64,000 bases of DNA from Streptosporangium carneum (lineage in GTDB: Bacteria; Actinomycetota; Actinomycetes; Streptosporangiales; Streptosporangiaceae). The notes beneath the pieces are model-generated. The model searched no databases. It was not told the DNA's origin and saw only the letters and a list, made by a program, of their open reading frames with translations. Shown here piece by piece: positions 39,670 through 49,515 of this stretch. Within the stretch, counting starts at the first letter, position 1. Each line of letters begins with the position of its first letter. The stretch lies in NCBI RefSeq assembly GCF_027922005.1, contig NZ_BSEV01000002.1:310001-374000 (forward strand). The letters are read 5' to 3'. Position numbers and translations under genes: made by a program.

Positions 39670-41637
39670 TCAGGCCAGGGCGTGGGGTTCCGGGGGGCCG
39701 TAGGCGACGAGCTGGGCTGAGCCGAGGAGCCAGCGGTCGCGGTCGCGGAGGCGGACGTAGCCGAAGCGGTCGGCGGAGAAGACCTTGACGCCGTCCGCGC
39801 GGCACTGCCGCATGAGCACCTCGTCCCAGCCCTCGGAGACGTCGGCGAACCCGATGCCGCGCAGGACGGCGCGGCGGGCCAGCAGGGTCGCGCCTGCGAC
39901 CTCGGGGAGGTAGGCGTACTCGGCGGACGGCTGGCGCAGCACCGTCGCGGCGACGTCGCGCAGGTGCGCGTGGTAGGCGGCCTTGCCGACGATGTCGGCG
40001 GTGGTGAACAGGAAGGCGCGGGTCAGGTCGGCCAGGTAGTGCTCGCCGTACAGGTCCTGGGCGTCCATGATCGCCACCAGGTCGCCCTGGCACAGGTCGA
40101 GGGCGCGGTTCAGCATGGTGCCGGTGGTGAGCTCGGGGTCGATGGGACGGACCACGACCTCGACCTTGGCGGACATCGTCTCGCGGGCCCGCTTCGCGGC
40201 GTCCTCCGCGTCGGAGAGCAGCACCAGCTGGACGACGCCCTTCTGCGGCGCGACCTGGGCCAGGGTGTGGTCGAGGTCGCCCCTGTCGATCATGATCACC
40301 GAGATGTTCAGGGTGGCGCGGGCGCTGGGCAGGCCGACCGCGTCCAGCAGGTCGTCCACCTTGTGGGTCATCGTGCCCGAGGCGTAGGCCTGGCGGAGCG
40401 CCGCGTGGGCCCTGCGGGCGTCGGCGCCGGTGTCGGGGGCGACGCCGAGCGGGAGGGGTTCGGCGGGCTGCGCGGCCTGCGCGGCGCGCGACGCCACGAT
40501 CGGCGTGCCGCAGGCGGCCAGCTCGGCCATGCGCCAGGCCTCGGTGCCCGGCGGGCAGTCGACCGCCTTCGGCCAGCGGTAGGAGGTGAGCACGTCGGGA
40601 TACGACAGGTGCTCGGGAAGCAGCTCGTCCAGGGTGAGCACCCGGTCGAAACGGTCTCCCGCGAGCGGCAGCGGGTTGTGCACGCGGGGCTGCACGGCGA
40701 AGGGCAGCAGGCCCAGCGACGGCGAGCGGCGCCCTGGCTCCGGCTCACGTGCGGCCAGGGCCGCCCCCCACGCGCCCACCGACTTGGGTTGCGCGGTGAC
40801 GATGTGCTCGAACAGGGCGGCGGCGGGGGCGAAGGCCGCGACCTCTCCCCCGGTGTGCCAGAAGACGGTGCGGATGCCCCGCTCGGCGCACCACGACAGC
40901 AGCGCGTGCAGGCCCTCGCCGGGCTCGGCCAGCTCCTGGGCCCACGGTCCCGTGGTGACCGACTCGACCAGCAGCAGGTGCGGGACCTCCGCGGCCAGGA
41001 CCCTGGCGAAGTCTCTCGGCGTGAAGCCGGTGGTCTGCCGCCACTCGTAGCGCAGCAGCGCCTCGGCGTGCGGCTCGGCGACCACGGCCACGGTCAGGTG
41101 CGGCCGGGTGTTCGGCCCGGTCGGCACCCGGTAGGGCTTGAGCTTGACGGACTTGCCGCCGACGGTCCTGGTCGACGTGGTGGCCTGGAAGGACGCGCCG
41201 GGAACCGGCTTGCCCGCCGCCTTCTGCTGCACCGGCTGGCGTTTCGGCGCAGCGGGTCGCTTGGCGGGTTTGGCGGCCCCGCGCAGGCCGCGCGCCAGCC
41301 TCACCGGGTTGCTCTTGCCGGTCCTGATCGCGTCACCGAGCCTGGACCAGCGGGCCACCTGCACCGACGACAGCTTCCACTTCGCCACCTCGGCCTGGTA
41401 GCGCTGCTCGGCCAGGTCCCTGCGGAGCTTCTCCTCCGCGGCCTGGGCGGCCTGAAGCCGCTCCTCGGCCTCGCTCAGGCGCTCCTGGAGCCCCTGCAGC
41501 TCCGCTGTCGCGCCCTCCGCCTCAGCGGCCCTCGCCTCGGCCTCGGCGAGGAGCCTGGCCAGTTCGGCGGCCCGCTCTCCCTGGGCCATGGCCTCCCGCA
41601 ACGCCAGTCGCGTGCTTTCCAATTGCCCGTCCGCCAC
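39670..41637 (-). CDS. Coiled-coil protein with family-2-like glycosyltransferase domain
   Basis: 655 residues. N-terminal 100 residues form a long Glu/Ala/Leu coiled coil; a basic Lys/Pro/Gln linker follows (about 115-150); residues 180-420 form a middle region resembling the CgeB-type or GT-B-like domain ('LTVAVVAEPHAEALLRYEWR', 'HLLLVESVTTGPWAQELAEP', 'MAELAACGTPIVASRA'); the C-terminal part ('ISVIMIDRGDLDHTLAQVAP', 'GDLVAIMDAQDLYGEHYLAD', 'EVAGATLLARRAVLRGIGF') is a degenerate family-2 domain (DAQD where the others have DDDD). It is a single gene divergent from the asparagine-synthase-like gene. Role in surface or spore glycan is likely. Confidence 0.7.
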   Translation of the reverse strand: MADGQLESTRLALREAMAQGERAAELARLLAEAEARAAEAEGATAELQGLQERLSEAEERLQAAQAAEEKLRRDLAEQRYQAEVAKWKLSSVQVARWSRLGDAIRTGKSNPVRLARGLRGAAKPAKRPAAPKRQPVQQKAAGKPVPGASFQATTSTRTVGGKSVKLKPYRVPTGPNTRPHLTVAVVAEPHAEALLRYEWRQTTGFTPRDFARVLAAEVPHLLLVESVTTGPWAQELAEPGEGLHALLSWCAERGIRTVFWHTGGEVAAFAPAAALFEHIVTAQPKSVGAWGAALAAREPEPGRRSPSLGLLPFAVQPRVHNPLPLAGDRFDRVLTLDELLPEHLSYPDVLTSYRWPKAVDCPPGTEAWRMAELAACGTPIVASRAAQAAQPAEPLPLGVAPDTGADARRAHAALRQAYASGTMTHKVDDLLDAVGLPSARATLNISVIMIDRGDLDHTLAQVAPQKGVVQLVLLSDAEDAAKRARETMSAKVEVVVRPIDPELTTGTMLNRALDLCQGDLVAIMDAQDLYGEHYLADLTRAFLFTTADIVGKAAYHAHLRDVAATVLRQPSAEYAYLPEVAGATLLARRAVLRGIGFADVSEGWDEVLMRQCRADGVKVFSADRFGYVRLRDRDRWLLGSAQLVAYGPPEPHALA

Positions 41638-41707
41638 GCCGTCCTCCGATTCCTGAGCCGGGCAAAGGATACCCTTTGGTCAATCGCGACACAGAGGAGT
41701 CAGCACG

Positions 41708-43366
41708 GTGCAGTGGCCGACGTTCAATGTGAGACCGTACGTCTGCGGCGGCATCGGCCACCTCGACGAGTCCGCCCTCGAGACTCTGCGAGGGGCGGGC
41801 CCACGGGTGAGGCCCGCGTTGCAGGCGCCCGAGGCGGCGCTGTTCAGCTCCTCCCCGCTGCCGCCCTACCGGCGCGACGAGCGGACGTGGGCGTTCGCCT
41901 GGGGTGAGCGCAGGCCGGTCGGGGCCGGGGCGTGGATCACCGTGGCGGAGGAGTTCGAGACACCCGGCCTGATCGACGAGGGCGGACGCGTCGTCCTGCA
42001 CTCGGGCGGGCTCGGGCTGGTCGACCTCTACTACCTGTTCAAGGACGGGGCGGTCTACTTCTCCTCCCTGCTGGAACCGCTGCTCTCGCTGGCGCGCGCG
42101 CCGTACGAGGTCAACTGGGACGCCTGGGCCTCGATCATCCAACTGACCTTCCCGCTCCGCGACGACACACCGTACGCCCAGGTCAAGCGACTGGCGGGGG
42201 CGAGCGCGCTGGTCTTCGACCGGGCGTCGGGGCGGATCTCGACCGAGCGGACGCTGCCGAGGTGGCTGCGTGAGGAGCCGTTCGAGGCGGGGCGCACGGC
42301 CGGGGAGATCCTGGAGATCCTGCACGACGTCTACAAGGAGTTCGACGGGCGGCCGCTGCTGGTGCCCGTCAGCGGCGGCTACGACTCGAGGCTGCTGTGC
42401 TCGGTCGCGGTGGCCAGGGGCGCGGACGTGGAGTCGTGGACGACCAGCCCCGACGACGGCACCGACACCGACATCGCCTTCGCCCGCGCGATCACCCGCG
42501 AGCTGGGGGTGCGGCACCGGGTGATCGCCCAGGACGCCGCCGCCTACCCGGACGACGCGCTGGCCGTCGCGCGACGCCTGGAGTTCCTCACCCCGCACCA
42601 CGCCTGGTACAGCCCCTTCGCCCGCGAGGTGCACCAGGCAGGCAGGACGCTGGTCGACGGCCTCGCCGGAGGTCCGCTGCTGAAGAACTTCATGGTCAGC
42701 GGGGCCGCCCTGGAGGCCTCGACGCAGGCGGAGCGCAAGGCCGCGCTGCTCGGCTCCCTGGCGCTCGGCGCCCCGTCGGTGCCGTTCCTGTCCGAGGAGG
42801 CCTCGGACTGGATCGGCTCCTCGGTCCGCGCGGCCTTCGCCCAGGCGACCTCGATGCTGAACGGCCACCGGGCCGAGCTGCCGCTGTCGGTCCTGCACAC
42901 CAGGACGGCCAGGGGCATCGCCCGCTCCCCGGTCAACCTGGTCGGTCCGGAGGTGTCGTTCGCGGCGCCGTTCATGCACCCGGCCTTCTTCGACGCGGCG
43001 CTCTCGGTGGGCGTGGCCCGCAAGGCCCAGGGCCGGTTCTACCGGGAGCTGCTGCACGCGGCCAACCCGCGCGTCGCCGCCCTGCCCTCGACCAACGTGG
43101 TCAAGCAGCCGCTGCAGCGGGTGCCGCTGCGCTCGGCCGCCGCGCCCGCCAGGGAGTACGGCCACCGGATGCTCACCCGGGTCGCGACCCTGGTCCCCTC
43201 GCTGCTGTCGGAGCCGCTGCACGGCGTGGTGGCCGACGGGCCGGACGCCCTGACCCGGTTCAACGGGTGGAACGACCGGTTCTGGGTGCGGAGTCTGGTG
43301 CTGTTCGGGGCCTGGCTGGGCGACTACGAGACGCGGCTCACCGAGCTCGCCCCACCGTGGGCCTGA
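41708..43366 (+). CDS. Asparagine-synthase-like ATP-dependent amidotransferase, glutaminase site missing
   Basis: 552 residues, GTG start after a GAGGAG site. The synthetase domain has the PP-loop 'LLVPVSGGYDSRLLCSVAVA' (SGGxDS), 'DTDIAFARAITRELGVRHRV' and 'GPEVSFAAPFMHPAFFDAAL'. The N-terminal domain starts Met-Gln-Trp-Pro and lacks the Cys2 nucleophile of glutamine-dependent AsnB. It may therefore use free ammonia or an amine, or form an amide or lactam. Relatives are found in glycan amidation and in lasso-peptide or beta-lactam-type loci. Divergent from the coiled-coil glycosyltransferase (70 bp), so probably linked to the same polymer. Confidence 0.78.
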   Translation: MQWPTFNVRPYVCGGIGHLDESALETLRGAGPRVRPALQAPEAALFSSSPLPPYRRDERTWAFAWGERRPVGAGAWITVAEEFETPGLIDEGGRVVLHSGGLGLVDLYYLFKDGAVYFSSLLEPLLSLARAPYEVNWDAWASIIQLTFPLRDDTPYAQVKRLAGASALVFDRASGRISTERTLPRWLREEPFEAGRTAGEILEILHDVYKEFDGRPLLVPVSGGYDSRLLCSVAVARGADVESWTTSPDDGTDTDIAFARAITRELGVRHRVIAQDAAAYPDDALAVARRLEFLTPHHAWYSPFAREVHQAGRTLVDGLAGGPLLKNFMVSGAALEASTQAERKAALLGSLALGAPSVPFLSEEASDWIGSSVRAAFAQATSMLNGHRAELPLSVLHTRTARGIARSPVNLVGPEVSFAAPFMHPAFFDAALSVGVARKAQGRFYRELLHAANPRVAALPSTNVVKQPLQRVPLRSAAAPAREYGHRMLTRVATLVPSLLSEPLHGVVADGPDALTRFNGWNDRFWVRSLVLFGAWLGDYETRLTELAPPWA

Positions 43367-43514
43367 CCCGGGCGGCCGGGGGCCGCCCGGGCCGCCCCTG
43401 CTGTGCGACCGGCGGATTCCAGGAGTGACCGACGAGTTTCCCCGCGTGACCGGCGGGCTCGCCCGCCTCGCGTCCCACGGGAAATCGATCTTCCCTCAGT
43501 AGTCTTTTCGTGAT

Positions 43515-43535
43515 TTTTACCTTTTCAAGGTAAAA
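43515..43535. promoter_or_regulatory. AT-rich perfect inverted repeat
   Basis: TTTTACCTT (43515-43523) and AAGGTAAAA (43527-43535) around TTC. In a genome of this GC content a 21-bp AT-rich palindrome is notable. It could be a terminator for the upstream gene (about 150 bp after its stop) or an operator. Confidence 0.5.
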
Positions 43536-43932
43536 CTTCGTGCTTTCTGATGACATTCATCTTCGAGGGATCGTCCCACCTTTGGCTAACCGTCCGTGAG
43601 CGTCCGAATTCATTTCCGAAGCCGCCCTGTCGAAAAGACGGAAGGGAAGGCGCGCGCCCGCTGTCGCGCCGCCCCGCCCGAATCCCCGGCGGGCGAGGGC
43701 GTCCGGACGCCTCGAACGAGGCCATAAGCCCAGCGAGACGTGTGTCGAGGTCACAGCGGTGCGGACCCCGGGTTTCCCGCCGTGGGACGCACGGTGACGA
43801 CGCGATTACGAGCGGACGGCGCGATGTCGGCGAGGATTCCGCGCGGCCCGGGGGTGGCGACCTGTTTGAGGGGGCTTCGGCGCACTCATACGGCTGGTAG
43901 TCTTCGGCCCAGAAAGCGCCACAACGGATGGC

Positions 43933-43951
43933 ACCGAATCACAAATTCGGT
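43933..43951. promoter_or_regulatory. Inverted repeat about 100 bp before treS
   Basis: ACCGAAT (43933-43939) and ATTCGGT (43945-43951) around CACAA. This is a candidate operator for the trehalose synthase gene; the binding protein is unknown. Confidence 0.45.
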
Positions 43952-44054
43952 CCGCCGAGGGCACGGAGCTCGTGGGGATGACGGCTCCCGCCAGCGCAGT
44001 CATCAAACATCATGAGCCGGATACTCCGGTCACTTCGTCCTGCCCTTTCTCACT

Positions 44055-45758
<1,704 letters not shown>

Positions 45759-45768
45759 CGGCCTCACG

Positions 45769-45804
45769 GAAGGCGTGGCACGGTCCCGGCCGTGCCACGC
45801 CTTC
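45769..45804 (+). terminator. Rho-independent terminator after treS
   Basis: Perfect 15-bp arms GAAGGCGTGGCACGG (45769-45783) and CCGTGCCACGCCTTC (45790-45804), loop TCCCGG, followed by TCCTTTT. It lies between convergent treS and the ABC permease and probably serves both. Confidence 0.92.
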
Positions 45805-45846
45805 TCCTTTTCGCGCCGACCTCCGGTGAGCGACCGCCGCGCGCCT

Positions 45847-48126
45847 CTATCTCGCCGTCACCGGCACTCGGGCACGGGCGGCCCTCCTCGCCGGGATCAG
45901 CGCCACCAGCAGCGCCGCCCCGGTCGCGGCGAGCACCGCGACGATCAGGGTCAGGGCCGAGGGCGTGCGGCCGATGCCCGCGCCGACGCCGCTGCTGTGG
46001 CCCTGCAGGTCGATCAGGCCGCCGACGAGCGAGGCTCCCGCCGCCGTGCCCGTGACCACGCCCAGCACGACGAGCAGCCCGGTTCCGGTGACCAGGGTCG
46101 CGGCCACCTGCCTGGGGGTCAGGCCCATGGCCTTGAGCACCGCCAGGTCGAGCGCGTGGTCGCGCAGGCCGAGGGCGCTGGCGGTCAGCAGGTTGGCCAG
46201 GCCGAGCAGCGAGAGCACGACGACCAGCGCCACGATCACCCCCCGGATGACGGCGAGCCGTTCGGCCGGGTTGACCACCCGCTGCACCTCGAGCGCCTCG
46301 CCCGAGGCGGCCAGCAGCCGTGCCCTGACCGCCACGGGGTCGGCTCCCGGTCTGAGCACCAGACTGTAGAACTGCGGCGGCACGGCGTCCTTCGCGGCCA
46401 GGCTGTCCATGCCGAGGGAGAGCACCTCGCCGTCCTGCTCCGGCTCGACCACCCGGCCGACGATGTGCACGATCAGCGGCGTGCCGCCGACCGTCATCCT
46501 GACCCGGTCGCCGATCTTCGCCCCCATCAGGTCGAGCAGGCCCTGCCCCGCGACCGCCTCGCCCCTGGCGGCGAACATGCGCCCCTCGACCACGGAGAAG
46601 GGGTACGGCTCCGCGGAGGTGCCCAGCGCCCGGGCGAGCACGCTCCTGGTCTGCTCGGGCTCCAGGGCGGAGACCTCGCTGCCCGGGTAGACGGCGGCCA
46701 CCTCGGGGTCCGCCCTGGCCAGGCGCGCGGCGTCCTCCGCGGGCAGCTTGTCGGGACGGACCGTGAGCGCCGCCGCCTGGCCGACCTGTTCCGGATGACG
46801 CAGGAAGTCGTCCAGGGTGGCCCAGCAGCCGAGGCCGATCGTGATCATCATCATCGGGACGGCGAGGCCGAAGATGCTCAGGAGCGCGGGGACCCGCCTG
46901 GTGAAGGCGTCGCGGGTGCCCAGCACGAGGGCGGGCGGCAGCCGTACGAGGAGGGCCAGCCTGGCCAGCCGCGACAGGTGGCCCCTCGGCGGGGCGGTGG
47001 GGGCGGAGGGGAGCGGCGCGATGCGCCCGCCGCGCCAGGCGGGCAGGGCGACCGCGACGAGGACGACCGCGGCGGTGCCCGCGGTGATGGCGAGCAGCGG
47101 GACCGGCGAGAGCGGCAGGATCGACATGCCTCCGAGCGCCGCCGAGGCGGCGAGCTGGCCGCACAGGAGCCCGAGGGCGATGCCGATCAGGCCGAGGGCT
47201 CCGTGCTCGGCCATGAGCAGGCCGAAGATCTGGCCCCTGGTGTAGCCGAGGGACTTGAGGGTGGCGAGGTCGCGGGTCTGGCCGAGCACGCGGCCTCCCG
47301 CCGCGTTGGCGATGGCCAGAGCGGCGGCGACCAGCCCCGCCACGCCGAACAGCGCGAGCAGCAGGCCGAGCAGCCGGTTGTCCAGCTCCATGGCGGCGCG
47401 GACCTCGCGCCAGGTCGACATGCGCTGGATCTGCCCGCCCAGCATGGTGACCGCGCCGTGCGCGACGGGCAGGGTGTCCTCCCCGTCGGCGAGCCTGAGC
47501 CCGGTGACCGACTCGCTGCGCCCGAGCGCGGGCTCGATCCTGTCGAGGGTGGTGGTGAGGGTCCAGGCGAGACCCGGCGTCGACTCGGGGTAGAAGCCCT
47601 GGTCGGCCGTGTCGGCCAGGCCGACGACGGTCAGCGGGTGCGTCGCGCCGTTGAGCGCGGTGACGGTGAAGGGAGCGCCGATCCGCAGGTCGAGCGCCCG
47701 CGCGAAGGACCGCTCGACGACCACCCCCTCGCCGTCGCCCGCGCGCAGCCAGCGCCCCTGGCGGACCAGCGGAACGGCGACGGCCGGCAGCCGCGCCTCC
47801 ATCCCCCGCAGCGTGACCGGCGACTTCCTGCCGTCCGTGGTGAGCATCACCGGCGCGGCCCGGTACGGCCCCGCCACCCGGACCACCCCCTGGAGCCGTG
47901 ACAGCGCGGCCACGTCGGGGGCGTCCCTGGTGTGGATCCACACGTGCGCGCCCCGGGACTCGGTGAACAGCCCCCGCCACGGGTTGGTGCCGTCCTCGAG
48001 GAGCGTCGCCGAGGTGATCAGCGCCGTGACGATCCCCGCGACCGCGAGAACCGTCAGCAGCGCCTGCCCCCGCCGCGCTCTGAGGTCTGCCCTGATCCAT
48101 CTGGCGGAGGCCCGCAGGGTGCTCAC
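45847..48126 (-). CDS. ABC transporter permease, FtsX/MacB type
   Basis: 759 residues with the duplicated FtsX layout: N-terminal membrane segment ('ALLTVLAVAGIVTALITSAT'), a periplasmic domain (about 45-240), membrane segments near 260-400, a second extracellular domain (about 440-600) and a terminal group of three segments ('VIVALVVVLSLLGLANLLTA', 'LLVVLGVVTGTAAGASLVGG', 'LTLIVAVLAATGAALLVALI'). Partner of the LolD-like ATPase at 48134-48880 (7 bp gap). Probably exports a hydrophobic molecule or antibiotic or works in envelope stress; substrate unknown. Confidence 0.88.
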   Translation of the reverse strand: MSTLRASARWIRADLRARRGQALLTVLAVAGIVTALITSATLLEDGTNPWRGLFTESRGAHVWIHTRDAPDVAALSRLQGVVRVAGPYRAAPVMLTTDGRKSPVTLRGMEARLPAVAVPLVRQGRWLRAGDGEGVVVERSFARALDLRIGAPFTVTALNGATHPLTVVGLADTADQGFYPESTPGLAWTLTTTLDRIEPALGRSESVTGLRLADGEDTLPVAHGAVTMLGGQIQRMSTWREVRAAMELDNRLLGLLLALFGVAGLVAAALAIANAAGGRVLGQTRDLATLKSLGYTRGQIFGLLMAEHGALGLIGIALGLLCGQLAASAALGGMSILPLSPVPLLAITAGTAAVVLVAVALPAWRGGRIAPLPSAPTAPPRGHLSRLARLALLVRLPPALVLGTRDAFTRRVPALLSIFGLAVPMMMITIGLGCWATLDDFLRHPEQVGQAAALTVRPDKLPAEDAARLARADPEVAAVYPGSEVSALEPEQTRSVLARALGTSAEPYPFSVVEGRMFAARGEAVAGQGLLDLMGAKIGDRVRMTVGGTPLIVHIVGRVVEPEQDGEVLSLGMDSLAAKDAVPPQFYSLVLRPGADPVAVRARLLAASGEALEVQRVVNPAERLAVIRGVIVALVVVLSLLGLANLLTASALGLRDHALDLAVLKAMGLTPRQVAATLVTGTGLLVVLGVVTGTAAGASLVGGLIDLQGHSSGVGAGIGRTPSALTLIVAVLAATGAALLVALIPARRAARARVPVTAR

Positions 48127-48133
48127 GGCCCGG

Positions 48134-48880
48134 TTACCCTCTCAGCTCGACGACGTCGCCCGCGGTGCCCCTGGGGCGGCGGCGGGTGGCCCCGATGAAG
48201 CCGTCGTCGACGATCTCACCGTCGAGCAGGGAGACCACGCGGTCGGCCAGGCTTGCCACCCGGGCGTCGTGGGTGACCAGGATGACGGTCTGCCCGTCGC
48301 GGTGGACCTCGCCGAGCAGGCGCAGGACGTCACGGGTGTTGCGGCTGTCGAGGTTGCCCGTCGGCTCGTCGGCCAGCAGCAGGCTGGGCCTGTTGGCCAG
48401 CGCGCGGGCCAGCGCGACCCGCTGCTGCTCGCCGCCCGCGAGCTGGGCGGGGGAGGCGTCCGCGCGGTCGGTCAGGCCCAGCTCGCCGAGGAGGTGCTCC
48501 CTGCGCTCGCGCGCCTCGCGGGCCGAGGCGCCGGCCAGCAGCGCGGGCAGCTCGACGTTGTCGGCCACGGTCATGTTGGCGACCAGGTTGAAGAACTGGA
48601 AGACGAAGCCGATCTTCTGACGGCGCAGCAGCGCCCAGGCGCTCTCGCCGAGCGTGTCCGCCCTCTTGCCGTCCAACCAGATCTCGCCGCTGGTGCGGGT
48701 GTCCAGGCCGCCGAGCATGTGCACCAGCGTGGACTTGCCCGACCCGGAGGGGCCGGTGATCGCGACGAACTGTCCCGCCTCGACCCGCAGGTCGACCCCC
48801 CGTACGGCGGGCACCGGCACGCCCCCGTTCTGGTAGATCTTGACCAGGTTGACCGCGTGAACGACGGGGGGTGGGCTCAC
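48134..48880 (-). CDS. ABC transporter ATP-binding protein, LolD/MacB type
   Basis: 248 residues, GTG start overlapping the padR stop (GTGA). Walker A 'ITGPSGSGKSTLVHMLGGLD', Q-loop 'IGFVFQFFNLVANMTVADNV', signature 'AGGEQQRVALARALANRPSL' (a variant of LSGGQ), Walker B 'LLLADEPTGNLD', H-loop 'VILVTHDARVASLADRVV'. The subfamily pairs with FtsX-type permeases. Middle gene of padR-ATPase-permease. Confidence 0.92.
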   Translation of the reverse strand: MSPPPVVHAVNLVKIYQNGGVPVPAVRGVDLRVEAGQFVAITGPSGSGKSTLVHMLGGLDTRTSGEIWLDGKRADTLGESAWALLRRQKIGFVFQFFNLVANMTVADNVELPALLAGASAREARERREHLLGELGLTDRADASPAQLAGGEQQRVALARALANRPSLLLADEPTGNLDSRNTRDVLRLLGEVHRDGQTVILVTHDARVASLADRVVSLLDGEIVDDGFIGATRRRPRGTAGDVVELRG

Positions 48881-49383
48881 GACAGGTCCTCCTGACAGCG
48901 TTCGAGCCAGTCGAGGTCGGCCTGCAGGTGCAGCATGGCCCCCTCGATCAACAGAAGCGCGACGTAGTCCTCGCGGTCGGTGCGGTCGGCCAGCTCGTTG
49001 AGGTCGCGCATGAGCCCGAGGTAGTGACGCCTCTGGCGGTTGATCAGCGCCATCCGGTCGGCGATGCCGGTCATCGGGGCCAGCACGAGTTTCATGAAGA
49101 ACTCGTCGCGGACCCGCGGCCCCTCCGTCGGCTCGTCGACCCACGCGTCGAGGGCGTCCCGGCCCGCGGCGGTCAGATAGTACACCTTTTTGTTCGGCCG
49201 GTTGGACTGCTCGACGTCCACGGCGCGCACCAGGCCGTCCTTCTCGAGACGACCGAGCGTGACGTAGATCTGCCCGATGTTCGGCGGCGGATAGGCGCTG
49301 CCAAAGATCTGTTCAAGCGCCTGTTTCAGCTCGTATCCGTGGGCAGGTTCCTTCGCGAGGAGCGCCAGCAGCGACAGCCTCAC
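48877..49383 (-). CDS. PadR-family transcriptional regulator
   Basis: 168 residues. 'LSLLALLAKEPAHGYELKQA', 'NIGQIYVTLGRLEKDGLVRA', 'KKVYYLTAAGRDALDAWVDE' form the PadR winged HTH; the C-terminal helices (100-165) are the dimerisation and ligand domain. It leads the exporter operon and most likely represses it until the exported compound binds, as in LmrR and related proteins. It is divergent from the sugar-binding lipoprotein gene, sharing a 132-bp region with an ATGCATGCAT palindrome. Confidence 0.9.
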   Translation of the reverse strand: MRLSLLALLAKEPAHGYELKQALEQIFGSAYPPPNIGQIYVTLGRLEKDGLVRAVDVEQSNRPNKKVYYLTAAGRDALDAWVDEPTEGPRVRDEFFMKLVLAPMTGIADRMALINRQRRHYLGLMRDLNELADRTDREDYVALLLIEGAMLHLQADLDWLERCQEDLS

Positions 49384-49432
49384 GCCTCACCTCCTCGAAC
49401 TGCTCGTTATCTGAGCGTTACGGGACTATCCG

Positions 49433-49471
49433 TTGACGCCCACATTAACGCTGTGCATAACATGCATGCAT
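49433..49471 (+). promoter_or_regulatory. Promoter of the sugar-binding lipoprotein gene with overlapping palindrome
   Basis: TTGACG (49433-49438), 17 bases, then CATAAC (49456-49461): a good sigma-70-like match. A palindrome ATGCATGCAT (49462-49471) follows the -10 directly, the position of a repressor site. It may be a PadR operator serving both directions. Confidence 0.6.
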
Positions 49472-49515
49472 CTACCTAACACGTATGTAACCGCCGGGAA
49501 ATGAGGAGGCAATCC

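Larger units (their letters stand above)
43367..44054. other. 688-bp intergenic region upstream of trehalose synthase
   Basis: No convincing coding frame. An AT-rich centre (43500-43560) carries a strong hairpin (43515-43535), and 43933-43951 carries an ACCGAAT/ATTCGGT dyad. The length and AT content suggest substantial regulation of treS. Confidence 0.6.

Noticed and set aside
45775-47901. Very long plus-strand open frame opposite the ABC permease
   Set aside because: It is the antisense shadow of a membrane protein with clear domain structure. Its product is a low-complexity Arg/Gly/Glu/His chain, typical of frames opposite high-GC genes.
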